A DNA stretch of 64,000 bases, from contig NZ_CP104285.1 of the NCBI RefSeq assembly GCF_025244905.1, positions 3,534,001-3,598,000 on the forward strand. The letters are read 5' to 3'. The notes below the pieces were generated by a model, which was given only the letters and a program-made list of their open reading frames with translations, had not been told where the DNA came from and made no database searches. This document shows positions 52,663 to 62,437 of this stretch, piece by piece. How positions within the stretch are numbered: the first letter of the stretch is position 1; each line of letters opens with the position of its first letter. A program made the position numbers and the translations under genes. This DNA comes from Enterobacter mori. Lineage in GTDB: Bacteria > Pseudomonadota > Gammaproteobacteria > Enterobacterales > Enterobacteriaceae.

Positions 52663-53725
52663 TCAATCTAACCCGTGGGGCACCACTGAAGCAGCGGACA
52701 GCGCGGCGCAATCTGCTGACGCGTGGGGTTCTACGCCAGCGCCAACCGATGGCGGTGGTGCCGCAGACTGGCTGAACAGCGCACCCGCGCCTGCGCCAGA
52801 ACATTTCAATATTATGGATCCGTTCCACAAAACGTTGATCCCACTCGACAGCTGGGTTACGGAGGGGATCGACTGGGTGGTCACCCACTTCCGTCCGGTC
52901 TTCCAGGGGATCCGCGTCCCGGTGGATTACATCCTGAACGGCTTCCAGCAGCTGATGCTGGGCATGCCGGCACCGGTGGCGATTATTCTGTTCTCGCTGA
53001 TCGCCTGGCAGTTCGGCAGCGCGGGAATGGGGGTTGCCACGCTGATCTCGCTGATTGCCATTGGCGCGATTGGCGCGTGGTCGCAGGCAATGATCACCCT
53101 GGCACTGGTGCTGACCGCCCTGCTCTTCTGCGTTGTCATCGGCTTACCGATGGGGATCTGGCTGGCGCGCAGTCCGCGGGCCGCGAAGATAATTCGCCCG
53201 CTGCTGGATGCGATGCAGACCACACCCGCGTTCGTCTATCTGGTGCCTATCGTGATGCTGTTCGGCATCGGTAACGTGCCGGGGGTGGTAGTGACCATTA
53301 TCTTCGCCCTGCCGCCGATTATCCGTTTGACTATTCTGGGGATTAACCAGGTGCCAGCGGATCTGATCGAAGCCTCACGTTCCTTCGGCGCCAGCCCGCG
53401 TCAGATGCTGTTCAAAGTTCAGCTTCCGCTGGCGATGCCGACCATCATGGCGGGCGTTAACCAGACGCTGATGCTGGCCCTGTCGATGGTGGTGATCGCC
53501 TCGATGATCGCCGTTGGCGGACTGGGCCAGATGGTGCTGCGCGGTATTGGCCGTCTCGACATGGGGCTGGCTACCGTCGGCGGCGTCGGGATTGTGATCC
53601 TCGCTATTATTCTTGACCGCCTGACCCAGGCCGTCGGTCGTGATTCACGCAGTCGCGGCAACCGTCGCTGGTATACCACCGGCCCTGTCGGGTTACTCAC
53701 CCGCCCTTTCACGAAATCAAAATAA
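52655..53725 (+). CDS. proW: glycine betaine/proline ABC transporter permease
   Basis: A 356-residue permease. A long hydrophilic N-terminal tail (about 95 residues, rich in Ala, Asp, Pro) precedes about seven membrane segments, as in E. coli ProW. The coupling loop is [24 protein letters not shown], given here as the EAA motif. It forms the channel with ProV on the inside and ProX outside. Confidence 0.96.
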   Translation: MADQSNPWGTTEAADSAAQSADAWGSTPAPTDGGGAADWLNSAPAPAPEHFNIMDPFHKTLIPLDSWVTEGIDWVVTHFRPVFQGIRVPVDYILNGFQQLMLGMPAPVAIILFSLIAWQFGSAGMGVATLISLIAIGAIGAWSQAMITLALVLTALLFCVVIGLPMGIWLARSPRAAKIIRPLLDAMQTTPAFVYLVPIVMLFGIGNVPGVVVTIIFALPPIIRLTILGINQVPADLIEASRSFGASPRQMLFKVQLPLAMPTIMAGVNQTLMLALSMVVIASMIAVGGLGQMVLRGIGRLDMGLATVGGVGIVILAIILDRLTQAVGRDSRSRGNRRWYTTGPVGLLTRPFTKSK

Positions 53726-53734
53726 GGAACAACG

Positions 53735-54730
53735 ATGCGACATAACGTACTTTTTGCCACAGCGTTTGCCACCCTTGTCTCCACCAGCACGTTTGCGGCT
53801 GAGCTGCCTGGCAAAGGCATTACCGTACAGCCGGTGCAGAGCACCATTTCGGAAGAGAGCTTCCAGACGCAGATCGTCAGCCGCGCGCTGGAGAAGCTGG
53901 GCTATACGGTCAACACGCCGAGTGAAGTGGATTACAACGTGGGCTACACCTCGATTGCCTCCGGTGACGCCACCTTTACCGCAGTGAACTGGCAACCGCT
54001 GCACGACGACATGTATGCCGCCGCCGGTGGTGACAAGAAATTCTACCGCGAAGGCACCTTCGTGACGGGCGCAGCGCAGGGGTATCTGATCGACAAGAAA
54101 ACCGCCGACCAGTACCACATCACCAATATTGAACAGCTGAAAGATCCGAAGATCGCCAAACTGTTCGACACCAACGGTGACGGTAAAGCCGACATGATGG
54201 GCTGCTCGCCGGGCTGGGGCTGTGAAGCGGTGATTAACCACCAGAACAAAGCCTTCGATCTGGCGAAAACCGTCGACGTGAGCCACGGCAACTATTCCGC
54301 GATGATGGCCGATACCATTGCCCGCTTTAAGGAAGGCAAACCGGTGATCTACTACACCTGGACGCCATACTGGGTGAGCGACGTGCTTAAACCGGGTAAA
54401 GACGTGGTGTGGCTGCAGGTGCCGTTCTCCTCTCTGCCGGGCGAGCAGAAAGATATCGACACCAAACTGCCGAACGGCATGAACTATGGCTTCCCGGTGA
54501 ACACCATGCACATCGTGGCGAACAAAGCCTGGGCCGAGAAGAACCCGGCGGCGGCGAAGCTGTTCTCGGTGATGAAACTGCCGCTGGCGGACATCAACGC
54601 CCAGAACGCCATGATGCATGAGGGCAAATCGTCTGAAGCCGATGTGAAAGGCCACGTGGACGGCTGGATCAAAGCCCACCAGCAGCAGTTTGACGGCTGG
54701 GTGAAAGAGGCGCTTGCGGCGCAGAAGTAA
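53735..54730 (+). CDS. proX: glycine betaine-binding periplasmic protein
   Basis: A 331-residue binding protein with a signal peptide ending STFAAEL. Trp residues in [22 protein letters not shown] and GCSPGWGC suit the aromatic box that holds quaternary amines. Two Cys near SPGWGCE are conserved with E. coli ProX. AAGGAA lies upstream. It delivers betaine and proline betaine to ProVW. Confidence 0.97.
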   Translation: MRHNVLFATAFATLVSTSTFAAELPGKGITVQPVQSTISEESFQTQIVSRALEKLGYTVNTPSEVDYNVGYTSIASGDATFTAVNWQPLHDDMYAAAGGDKKFYREGTFVTGAAQGYLIDKKTADQYHITNIEQLKDPKIAKLFDTNGDGKADMMGCSPGWGCEAVINHQNKAFDLAKTVDVSHGNYSAMMADTIARFKEGKPVIYYTWTPYWVSDVLKPGKDVVWLQVPFSSLPGEQKDIDTKLPNGMNYGFPVNTMHIVANKAWAEKNPAAAKLFSVMKLPLADINAQNAMMHEGKSSEADVKGHVDGWIKAHQQQFDGWVKEALAAQK

Positions 54731-54744
54731 AAACAGAAGCCTTA

Positions 54745-54793
54745 CCCCTCACCCTAACCCTCTCCCCAAAGGGGAGAGGGCCGGAGTGAGGGG
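54745..54793. repeat. CCCTCACCC/CCCTCTCCC palindromic element, copy 2 (full length)
   Basis: A nested palindrome of 49 bases. Outer arms are CCCCTCAC (54745-54752) and GTGAGGGG (54786-54793); inner arms are CCCTCTCCCC (54758-54767) and GGGGAGAGGG (54771-54780) with an AAA loop. This is the most complete of three copies. It lies 14 bases after proX and probably closes the proU message. Confidence 0.85.
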
Positions 54794-54897
54794 CCTAAAC
54801 CACACAAACCCACACATAACAATCCCCCAACTTTCACAATCATTAGCTATTATGGTTTCCGGAAAAATAATCACTCAATTAACGATTCCTGAAACTA

Positions 54898-56082
54898 ATG
54901 ACAAAAACCACTCAAGGGCTTAGCCCGGCACTCATTCTTTTAATGTCCGTGGCAACGGGTCTGGCCGTCGCCAGCAACTATTACGCACAACCACTTCTCG
55001 ACACCATCGCCCGCGCGTTCAACCTTTCTGCCAGCTCCGCAGGCTTTATCGTCACCGCTGCACAGTTAGGCTATGCCGCCGGGCTGCTGTTCCTGGTGCC
55101 GCTCGGCGATATGTTTGAACGCCGGATGCTGATCGTCTCCATGACCCTGCTGGCGGCAGGTGGGATGTTGATCACCGCCAGCAGCCAGTCGCTGACGATG
55201 ATGATTATCGGTACCGCCCTGACGGGGCTGTTTTCCGTGGTGGCGCAAATTCTGGTGCCGCTGGCGGCAACGCTCGCTTCACCGGAAAAGCGCGGCAAAG
55301 TGGTAGGCACCATCATGAGCGGCCTGCTGCTGGGGATTTTACTGGCGCGAACCGTCGCTGGGCTGCTGGCTAGCCTCGGCGGCTGGCGTACCGTTTATTG
55401 GGTGGCGAGCGTGTTGATGGTAGTGATGGCACTGGCGCTGTGGCGCGGGCTGCCGAAAGTGAAGCAAGAGAACCATCTTAACTACCCTCAGCTTCTGGCC
55501 TCCGTGTTCAGCCTGTTCACGCAGGATAAACTGCTGCGCACCCGCGCTCTGCTGGGGTGCTTCACCTTCGCCAACTTCAGCATTCTCTGGACGTCGATGG
55601 CCTTTCTGCTGGCCGCACCGCCGTTTAACTATTCCGAAGGGGTGATTGGTCTGTTTGGTCTTGCCGGTGCGGCGGGCGCGCTGGGCGCACGTCCGGCGGG
55701 TGGACTGGCTGACAAAGGCAAATCACACATGACCACGACTGCCGGGCTGGTATTACTTCTGCTCTCCTGGGCGGCTATCTGGTATGGGCACGTCTCCGTG
55801 CTGGCGCTGATCGTCGGTATTCTGGTGCTCGATCTGACCGTTCAGGGCGTGCATATCACCAACCAGACCGTCATTTACCGCGTGAAGCCAGAAGCGCGAA
55901 ACCGCCTCACGGCCGGGTACATGACTAGCTACTTTATCGGTGGCGCTGCAGGTTCGTTAATTTCTGCTTCCGCATGGCAACATGCGGGCTGGACAGGCGT
56001 GTGCGCCATCGGCGCCATCATGGCGATACTGAATCTGCTAGTCTGGCGGCGTGGCTATCACCGCCAGGAGGCAATTCACTAA
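54898..56082 (+). CDS. ygaY: MFS transporter YgaY, intact
   Basis: A 394-residue transporter with 12 membrane segments. It has ASNYYAQPLLDTIARAF and the loop 2-3 motif LGDMFERRM, and it resembles sugar or drug exporters of the YgaY/YnfM type. In E. coli K-12 the gene at this place (ygaY) is broken; here the frame is whole. No clear ribosome site lies before 54898, so the start is uncertain. Confidence 0.82.
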   Translation: MTKTTQGLSPALILLMSVATGLAVASNYYAQPLLDTIARAFNLSASSAGFIVTAAQLGYAAGLLFLVPLGDMFERRMLIVSMTLLAAGGMLITASSQSLTMMIIGTALTGLFSVVAQILVPLAATLASPEKRGKVVGTIMSGLLLGILLARTVAGLLASLGGWRTVYWVASVLMVVMALALWRGLPKVKQENHLNYPQLLASVFSLFTQDKLLRTRALLGCFTFANFSILWTSMAFLLAAPPFNYSEGVIGLFGLAGAAGALGARPAGGLADKGKSHMTTTAGLVLLLLSWAAIWYGHVSVLALIVGILVLDLTVQGVHITNQTVIYRVKPEARNRLTAGYMTSYFIGGAAGSLISASAWQHAGWTGVCAIGAIMAILNLLVWRRGYHRQEAIH

Positions 56083-56396
56083 CATTTACACTGCTTTAGG
56101 CCTCCTGGGGTGTAAAGGGGGCCTGCATCTGTTAATGTTAACGCAATCATTTATTCCAGAAATTTTAATGTGGGTGACATATTTACAATCAGTATGAATA
56201 GTTCAGACCCCCACCCTCACATCCCCTCTTCAGCGGGTTCATACCCTACGCTTTCTGTGCTCACCGGGTCACGGACTTACCCGGCGCTTTCTGACGGTGA
56301 CATACGTTTGGCGGATATAACCGCACAAATAATTCATTTACATTATTTGTCACTGTCGTTACTATATCGGCTGTAATTAATGAGGTTATGCCCAAA
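56083..56396. promoter_or_regulatory. intergenic region before emrR
   Basis: About 310 bases without a credible gene. An imperfect GC stem (AGGCCTCC / GGGGGCCT) at about 56098-56128 may end ygaY. The last 60 bases before emrR (ATTTGTCACTGTCGTTACTA) look like the E. coli emrRAB promoter region, where EmrR binds. GAGGT at 56382-56386 is the ribosome site. Confidence 0.5.
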
Positions 56397-56927
56397 ATGG
56401 ATAGTTCGTTTACGCCCATTGAACAAATGCTTAAATTCCGCGCCAGTCGTCATGAGGACTTCCCTTATCAGGAAATCTTGCTGACTCGCCTGTGCATGCA
56501 TATGCAGGGTAAGTTGCTGGAAAACCGTAATAAAATGCTGAAAGCTCAAGGGATTAACGAGACGTTGTTTATGGCGTTAATTACGCTGCAGTCTCAGGAA
56601 AACCACAGCATTCAGCCGTCTGAGCTGAGCTGCGCGCTGGGTTCATCCCGCACCAATGCGACCCGTATCGCTGATGAGCTGGAAAAACGCGGCTGGATTG
56701 AGCGCCGTGAAAGCGACAATGACCGCCGCTGTCTGCATCTGCAACTGACCGATAAAGGTCACGAATTCCTGCGTGAGGTGCTGCCACCTCAGCACAATTG
56801 CCTTCACAAACTCTGGTCTGTCCTCAGCACTGCCGAGCGCGACCAGCTTGAGCACATCACTCGCAAGCTGCTTACCCGTCTGGACCAGATGGATGAAGAC
56901 GGTGCCATTCTTGAGGCGCTGCGCTAA
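56397..56927 (+). CDS. emrR: MarR-family repressor EmrR (MprA)
   Basis: A 176-residue MarR-type winged-helix repressor, the same length as E. coli MprA. It has [20 protein letters not shown], recognition helix [18 protein letters not shown], and wing [13 protein letters not shown]. It represses emrRAB and is released by uncouplers and other ligands. MDSSF is taken as the start by match and by GAGGT spacing; an ATG 9 bases earlier is too near that site. Confidence 0.94.
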   Translation: MDSSFTPIEQMLKFRASRHEDFPYQEILLTRLCMHMQGKLLENRNKMLKAQGINETLFMALITLQSQENHSIQPSELSCALGSSRTNATRIADELEKRGWIERRESDNDRRCLHLQLTDKGHEFLREVLPPQHNCLHKLWSVLSTAERDQLEHITRKLLTRLDQMDEDGAILEALR

Positions 56928-56972
56928 CGCGACGACACGCTCGAACATCCTGATTTAAAAAAGAAAACTGAC

Positions 56973-57000
56973 AGGCCAGCACGTCACACTGCTGGCCTTT
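56973..57000 (+). terminator. stem-loop between emrR and emrA
   Basis: AGGCCAGCA pairs with TGCTGGCCT around CGTCACAC, followed by TTT. It lies in the 128-base gap of the emrRAB operon and may partly end transcription, so that pump genes are expressed less than the repressor. Confidence 0.6.
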
Positions 57001-57055
57001 CTGACAACAGGTCGGCTCAGCCGATGTGAAAATAAGAAGATCGTGGAGAACAACA

Positions 57056-58228
57056 ATGAGCGCAAATGCGGAGAATACCAACCCGCAGCAACCGGCCAAC
57101 AAGAAAGGCAAACGTAAGAGCGCCCTTCTTCTGTTGACCTTGCTCTTTATTATTATTGCCGTGGCATATGGGATCTATTGGTTTTTAGTATTGCGTCATG
57201 CTGAAGAGACTGACGATGCATACGTGGCAGGGAACCAGGTTCAAATTATGGCGCAGGTGTCGGGCAGCGTGACGAAAGTCTGGGCTGACAATACCGACTT
57301 TGTGCAAAAAGGGGATGTGCTGGTCACGCTCGATCCGACTGACGCCCAACAGGCATTCGAAAAAGCACAGACAGAGCTGGCCTCCAGCGTCCGTCAAACT
57401 CGCCAGCTGATGATCAACAGCAAACAGCTTCAGGCCAGCATCGACGTGCAGAAAACCGCACTGGCGCAGGCGCAGAGCGACCTCAATCGTCGTGTTCCTC
57501 TCGGCACCGCCAACCTGATTGGCCGAGAAGAGCTGCAGCACGCCCGCGACGCCGTTGCCAGCGCGCAGGCTCAGCTGGACGTGGCGATCCAACAGTACAA
57601 CGCGAACCAGGCGATGGTGCTGGGCACCAGTCTGGAAAACCAGCCAGCCGTTAAGCAGGCGGCGACCGAAGTGCGTAACGCCTGGCTTGCCCTGCAGCGT
57701 ACCAAAATCGTCAGCCCGATGACCGGCTACGTCTCCCGTCGTTCCGTGCAGCCAGGTGCGCAGATTGGTACCACGACGCCACTGATGGCGGTCGTTCCCG
57801 CGAACAATCTGTGGGTGGATGCGAACTTCAAAGAGACGCAGCTTGCGCATATGCGTATCGGCCAGACCGCGACCGTTATCAGCGACATCTACGGCGATGA
57901 CGTGAAGTACACCGGTAAAGTGGTCGGTCTGGATATGGGGACCGGCAGCGCCTTCTCCCTGCTGCCTGCGCAGAACGCCACCGGTAACTGGATCAAAGTG
58001 GTTCAGCGTCTGCCGGTGCGTATTGAGCTGGATGCTAAACAGCTGGCGGATCACCCGCTGCGTATCGGTCTTTCTACGCTGGTGACGGTCGATACCGCCA
58101 ACCGCGACGGTCAGATCCTCGCAAGCCAGGTGCGCAGCAGCCCGGCTTATGAAAGTAACGCCCGTGAAATTAGCCTCGATCCGGTCAACAAGCTGATCGA
58201 TGACATCGTGAAGGCAAACGCCGGTTAA
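57056..58228 (+). CDS. emrA: multidrug efflux membrane-fusion protein
   Basis: A 390-residue adaptor, same length as E. coli EmrA. A Lys-rich N-terminus precedes one membrane segment (LLFIIIAVAYGIYWFLVL). ETDDAYVAGNQVQIM, a long coiled coil at about 95-205, and SPMTGYVSRRSVQPGAQIG complete the fold. GGAG lies upstream of the chosen start. It links EmrB to TolC for export of uncouplers and hydrophobic drugs. Confidence 0.96.
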   Translation: MSANAENTNPQQPANKKGKRKSALLLLTLLFIIIAVAYGIYWFLVLRHAEETDDAYVAGNQVQIMAQVSGSVTKVWADNTDFVQKGDVLVTLDPTDAQQAFEKAQTELASSVRQTRQLMINSKQLQASIDVQKTALAQAQSDLNRRVPLGTANLIGREELQHARDAVASAQAQLDVAIQQYNANQAMVLGTSLENQPAVKQAATEVRNAWLALQRTKIVSPMTGYVSRRSVQPGAQIGTTTPLMAVVPANNLWVDANFKETQLAHMRIGQTATVISDIYGDDVKYTGKVVGLDMGTGSAFSLLPAQNATGNWIKVVQRLPVRIELDAKQLADHPLRIGLSTLVTVDTANRDGQILASQVRSSPAYESNAREISLDPVNKLIDDIVKANAG

Positions 58229-58244
58229 TCCGAAGGTGAGCGTT

Positions 58245-59792
58245 ATGCAACAGCAAAAGCCGCAAAAACCGCTGGAAGGCGCGCAGCTGGTCATTATGAC
58301 CATTGCGCTGTCGCTGGCGACATTCATGCAGGTGCTGGACTCCACCATCGCAAACGTGGCGATCCCGACTATCGCCGGGAACCTTGGCTCATCGCTGAGC
58401 CAGGGAACCTGGGTCATTACCTCGTTCGGGGTGGCAAACGCCATCTCCATTCCAATCACCGGCTGGCTGGCGAAGCGCGTCGGTGAAGTGAAGCTGTTCC
58501 TGTGGTCAACGGTATTGTTTGTTCTCGCCTCCTGGGCGTGCGGCATGTCCAACAGCCTGACGATGCTGATTTTCTTCCGCGTCATTCAGGGGATTGTGGC
58601 AGGGCCGTTGATTCCGCTGTCGCAGAGTTTACTGCTGAACAACTACCCGCCCGCCAAACGCTCCATTGCGCTGGCGCTGTGGTCAATGACCGTGATTGTC
58701 GCGCCGATTTGTGGACCGATTCTCGGTGGCTACATCAGCGATAACTACCACTGGGGCTGGATCTTCTTTATCAACGTACCCATTGGTGCGCTGGTCGTGT
58801 TGATGACCCTGCAGTCTCTGCGCGGTCGCGAAACGCGTACCGAGCAGCGGCGAATTGATGGCGTGGGGCTGGCGTTGCTGGTCGTCGGCATTGGTAGCCT
58901 GCAGATCATGCTCGACCGGGGTAAAGAGCTGGACTGGTTTGCCTCGTCGGAAATCATCGTCCTCACGGTAGTTGCCGTGGTCGCTATCAGCTTCCTGATT
59001 GTGTGGGAACTGACGGACGACAACCCGATAGTCGATCTCTCGCTGTTTAAATCGCGAAACTTCACCATTGGCTGTCTGTGTATCAGCCTTGCCTATATGC
59101 TCTACTTCGGCGCGATCGTTCTGCTGCCTCAGCTATTGCAGGAGGTGTACGGCTACACCGCGACCTGGGCGGGGCTGGCCTCTGCACCTGTGGGGTTAAT
59201 ACCGGTTCTGCTGTCGCCCATTATTGGCCGCTTTGCTCACAAGCTCGACATGCGCAGGCTGGTAACGTTCAGCTTCATCATGTATGCCGTCTGCTTCTAC
59301 TGGCGTGCATATACCTTTGAACCGGGGATGGACTTTGGTGCCTCCGCATGGCCGCAGTTTATTCAGGGCTTTGCCGTGGCGTGCTTCTTTATGCCACTGA
59401 CCACCATTACGCTTTCCGGCTTGCCGCCTGAGCGCATGGCGGCGGCATCAAGCCTGTCGAACTTTACTCGAACGCTGGCAGGCTCGATTGGGACATCCAT
59501 CACCACCACGCTATGGACCAACCGGGAATCACTGCACCATGCGCAGTTGTCCGAAGCGGTGAACCCGTTCAACCCAAATTCTCAGCAGATGTACAATCAG
59601 CTTCAGGGCATGGGGATGACGGAGCAGCAGGCGTCAGGCTGGATTGCTCAGCAGATCACCAACCAGGGGCTGATTATCTCGGCAAACGAGATTTTCTGGA
59701 TATCGGCGGGGATCTTTATTGTTCTGCTGGGGCTGGTGTGGTTCGCCAAACCACCGTTTGGTGCCGGTAGCGGAGGTGGGGGGGCGCACTAA
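58245..59792 (+). CDS. emrB: multidrug efflux MFS transporter EmrB
   Basis: A 515-residue DHA2-family transporter with 14 segments. MQVLDSTIANVAIPTI is the family motif, then WVITSFGVANAISIP and GPILGGYISDNYHWGWIFFINVP. The start at MQQQKPQ has AAGGTGAG 4 bases upstream; a GTG nine bases earlier is open but lacks a site. It pumps with EmrA and TolC. Confidence 0.96.
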   Translation: MQQQKPQKPLEGAQLVIMTIALSLATFMQVLDSTIANVAIPTIAGNLGSSLSQGTWVITSFGVANAISIPITGWLAKRVGEVKLFLWSTVLFVLASWACGMSNSLTMLIFFRVIQGIVAGPLIPLSQSLLLNNYPPAKRSIALALWSMTVIVAPICGPILGGYISDNYHWGWIFFINVPIGALVVLMTLQSLRGRETRTEQRRIDGVGLALLVVGIGSLQIMLDRGKELDWFASSEIIVLTVVAVVAISFLIVWELTDDNPIVDLSLFKSRNFTIGCLCISLAYMLYFGAIVLLPQLLQEVYGYTATWAGLASAPVGLIPVLLSPIIGRFAHKLDMRRLVTFSFIMYAVCFYWRAYTFEPGMDFGASAWPQFIQGFAVACFFMPLTTITLSGLPPERMAAASSLSNFTRTLAGSIGTSITTTLWTNRESLHHAQLSEAVNPFNPNSQQMYNQLQGMGMTEQQASGWIAQQITNQGLIISANEIFWISAGIFIVLLGLVWFAKPPFGAGSGGGGAH

Positions 59793-59807
59793 CCCTCTGC
59801 AACGGTT

Positions 59808-59873
59808 GCCCGGTGGCGCTACGCTTACCGGTCCTACGAACGTAGGCCGGATAAGGCGTAGCCGCCATCCGGC
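59808..59873. repeat. REP/BIME pair after emrB
   Basis: GCCCGGTGGCGCTACGCTTA with CCGGTC (59808-59832), and GTAGGCCGGATAAGGCGTAG with CCGCCATCCGGC (59842-59873), joined by a CTACG-AA-CGTAG dyad. This is the classical BIME layout. Confidence 0.9.
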
Positions 59874-59976
59874 AAAACACCGCACTGTGTCCAAAACGCA
59901 ACAGCGATTGTCCGTTCCGATAAAGCAGCGCGCCTGAAATCGATTCACGATAGTGAAAAGACAACAGGAGCGCATC

Positions 59977-61632
59977 ATGCTGAACACACCCGCCGACAAA
60001 TACCAACCTTATCCCACCGTTTCGTTGCCCGACCGCCGCTGGCCGGAGCAACGCATCACCCGCGCACCGCGCTGGCTCTCAACCGACTTACGCGACGGCA
60101 ACCAGGCGCTTGCCGAGCCGATGGACAGCGCACGCAAGCTGCAGTTCTGGAACCTGCTGCTAGGCTGCGGATTCAAAGAAATTGAGGTGGCCTTCCCTTC
60201 CGCCTCCCAGACCGACTTCAACTTTGTGCGTCAGCTGATTGAAGAGAATCGCATTCCGGATGACGTCACGATTCAGGTGTTAACCCAGGCGCGGGAAGAT
60301 CTCATCCGCCGCACTTTCGAATCCCTGCGCGGCGCGAAACAGGCCACCGTCCATCTGTATAACGCCACCGCCCCGCTGTTCCGCCGCCTGGTGTTCGGCA
60401 TGGAGAAAGCGCAAATCGTCGAGCTGGCAACGCGCGCCACGCGCCTTATTCGTCAGCTGTGTGAAGAGAACCCGGATACCCGCTGGCAGTACGAGTACTC
60501 TCCGGAAACCTTCTGCTTTACCGAGCCGGAGTTTGCGCTGGAGATTTGTGAAGCGGTGGCGGAGATCTGGCAGCCGTGCGATGCGCGGCCAATGGTGATC
60601 AATTTACCCGCTACCGTCGAAGTGAGCACGCCGAACGTCTACGCCGATCAGATCGAGTATTTCTGCCGCCACTTCAGCCGCCGCCGCGATGTCTGCATCA
60701 GCGTGCATCCGCATAACGACCGCGGCACCGGCGTCGCCAGCGCGGAGCTGGCCGTGATGGCGGGCGCAGACCGCGTGGAGGGCTGCCTGTTTGGCAACGG
60801 CGAGCGCACGGGCAACGTCTGCCTGGTGACGCTGGCGATGAACCTCTACAGCCAGGGCGTTAGCCCGAATCTGGACTTTAGCGATATGAACCGGGTGGTG
60901 GAAGTGGTGGAAACCTGTAACCAGTTGCCTGTGCACCCGCGCCATCCGTGGGCGGGTCGGCTGGCGTACACCGCCTTCTCCGGCTCGCACCAGGACGCAA
61001 TCAAAAAAGGCTTTGATGCCCGTAAGCCTGGCGAGCGCTGGGAGATGCCCTATCTGCCCGTCGACCCGCAGGATATCGGCTGTACCTATGAAGCGGTGAT
61101 CCGCGTGAACAGCCAGTCGGGCAAAAGCGGCAGCGCGTGGCTCATCGAACAGAACCATGGCCTGAAATTACCCCGCGCCCTGCAGCAGGATTTCAGCCAG
61201 CACGTTCAGCAGGAAACCGATCGCCACGGAAAAGAGATGACGCAAAATGCACTGTGGCAGCTGTTCCGCACCCGCTACGGCCTGATAGCGACACCGCAGT
61301 ATGCGCTGCAATCCTACCGCAGCGACAGCCAGCATGATGGCCAACTGCACTTAACGGCAAGCGTCGCCACGCAGGGAGGAACGCGCAAGCTGGAGGGTCA
61401 GGGTAACGGTCTGCTTTCTGCTGCAGCTCAGGGTCTGAGCCGCTGGGTTAGTACACCGTTTGTGATTAAGGACTATCACGAGCATACCCTGGGCGAGCGC
61501 AGCGACAGCCGTTCGGTGACGTATATCCGCTGCCTGTTCCAGGACGGGAGCAGCCGCTGGGGCGTGGGCATTGACAGTGACGTGGCGCGCGCGTCGCTTC
61601 AGGCGCTCTTTAACGCCGTCAGTCGTTCCTGA
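59977..61632 (+). CDS. leuA: 2-isopropylmalate synthase, long form
   Basis: A 551-residue enzyme of the yeast/actinobacterial-type LeuA family, unlike the short enterobacterial LeuA of about 523 residues in leuABCD. STDLRDGNQALAEPM is the N-terminal catalytic motif, CISVHPHNDRGTGVA holds the metal His pair, and EGCLFGNGERTGNV is the Gly-rich block. A C-terminal regulatory domain starts at about 430 (leucine feedback in the family). It condenses acetyl-CoA with a 2-oxo acid such as 2-oxoisovalerate. GGAG precedes MLNTPADK. No leuBCD is near; an AraC gene overlaps its end by 14 bases convergently. Confidence 0.9.
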   Translation: MLNTPADKYQPYPTVSLPDRRWPEQRITRAPRWLSTDLRDGNQALAEPMDSARKLQFWNLLLGCGFKEIEVAFPSASQTDFNFVRQLIEENRIPDDVTIQVLTQAREDLIRRTFESLRGAKQATVHLYNATAPLFRRLVFGMEKAQIVELATRATRLIRQLCEENPDTRWQYEYSPETFCFTEPEFALEICEAVAEIWQPCDARPMVINLPATVEVSTPNVYADQIEYFCRHFSRRRDVCISVHPHNDRGTGVASAELAVMAGADRVEGCLFGNGERTGNVCLVTLAMNLYSQGVSPNLDFSDMNRVVEVVETCNQLPVHPRHPWAGRLAYTAFSGSHQDAIKKGFDARKPGERWEMPYLPVDPQDIGCTYEAVIRVNSQSGKSGSAWLIEQNHGLKLPRALQQDFSQHVQQETDRHGKEMTQNALWQLFRTRYGLIATPQYALQSYRSDSQHDGQLHLTASVATQGGTRKLEGQGNGLLSAAAQGLSRWVSTPFVIKDYHEHTLGERSDSRSVTYIRCLFQDGSSRWGVGIDSDVARASLQALFNAVSRS

Positions 61633-62383
61633 AGTAATCGCTGGGTGAGATGCCCATCACCCGGCGAAACATTGCCGTAAAGGCGCTATGGCTGCCGTAC
61701 CCCAGATCCAGGGCAACCCGCAGTACCGGCTGGCCCTGCGCCAGCCGTACTAAGGCTTCCAGCAGGCGCGCCCTTCTCAACCACTCGCCGTAGCTTAATC
61801 CCGTCTGCTGCTGAAAATGGCGATTCAGCGTGCGCTCGCTCATCCCTACCGTGCTCGCTGCCTGCGCGCTGCTCCAGCTTTCCCCCGCATGTTGCCGGAT
61901 TTGCAGACACAGATGACGTAATGCCTCACTTTCTGGCTCCGGCAGATGAAACGGTAATACCGGCATCATGCGGATTTCATCGAGGATCAGCTCATAGACC
62001 CGTTCATCGCGGCTGCCAGGTGCGTAGGATTCCGGCAGCGTCAGGGAAGTGAGGATCAGCTCGCGCAACAGCGGTGAGATCTGCACGATCTGACAGGTTG
62101 CCGGGAGATCGGCGCGCGCCAGCGGGTCAATAAACAGCGTGCGGGCGGCAACGTTGCCAGTGATGCGCAGGGCGTGCTGCGTACCCGCAGGTAGCCAGAC
62201 GCCGCGACCGGGCGGCACCACCCAGTAGCCGGATGCGGTATCGACCCGCACCACACCAGTCAGGCTGTGCAGGAGCTGCGCGCAGTCGTGCTGGTGCCAC
62301 GGCTCACTGTCGCCGTGAACGTAATCATGGGCAAACGGAACGAGGGGACGATGGGTAAAGGAGAAGGCTGCGGTTGTGGTCAT
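61619..62383 (-). CDS. AraC-family regulator
   Basis: A 254-residue regulator with an N-terminal cupin part (SEPWHQHDCAQLLHSLTGVV, WLPAGTQHALR) and C-terminal helix-turn-helix pair (STVGMSERTLNRHFQQQTG and LDLGYGSHSAFTAMFRRVMG). It is of the same NimR-like type as the one at 25493. ATG at 62383 is chosen; a TTG four codons earlier is possible. It is convergent with the leuA-type gene and may not regulate it. Palindrome copy 3 lies just upstream. Confidence 0.88.
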   Translation of the reverse strand: MTTTAAFSFTHRPLVPFAHDYVHGDSEPWHQHDCAQLLHSLTGVVRVDTASGYWVVPPGRGVWLPAGTQHALRITGNVAARTLFIDPLARADLPATCQIVQISPLLRELILTSLTLPESYAPGSRDERVYELILDEIRMMPVLPFHLPEPESEALRHLCLQIRQHAGESWSSAQAASTVGMSERTLNRHFQQQTGLSYGEWLRRARLLEALVRLAQGQPVLRVALDLGYGSHSAFTAMFRRVMGISPSDYFRND

Positions 62384-62395
62384 GGCATTAAACAA

Positions 62396-62427
62396 CCCTC
62401 ACCCTACCCTCTCCCTGAGGGAGAGGG
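62396..62427. repeat. CCCTCACCC/CCCTCTCCC palindromic element, copy 3
   Basis: CCCTCACCCTA, CCCTCTCCC (62407-62415), TGA, GGGAGAGGG (62419-62427). It lies 11 bases beyond the luxS stop and close to the AraC start, so it may end luxS transcription. Confidence 0.85.
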
Positions 62428-62437
62428 AAAAGGTGCA

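Noticed and set aside
56170..56376. 68-codon frame before emrR
   Set aside because: Lies in the promoter region, lacks a ribosome site and has no protein-like pattern.
57185..58585. 466-codon minus-strand frame opposite emrA and the start of emrB
   Set aside because: Shadow frame; emrA and emrB are certain from strong matches and ribosome sites.
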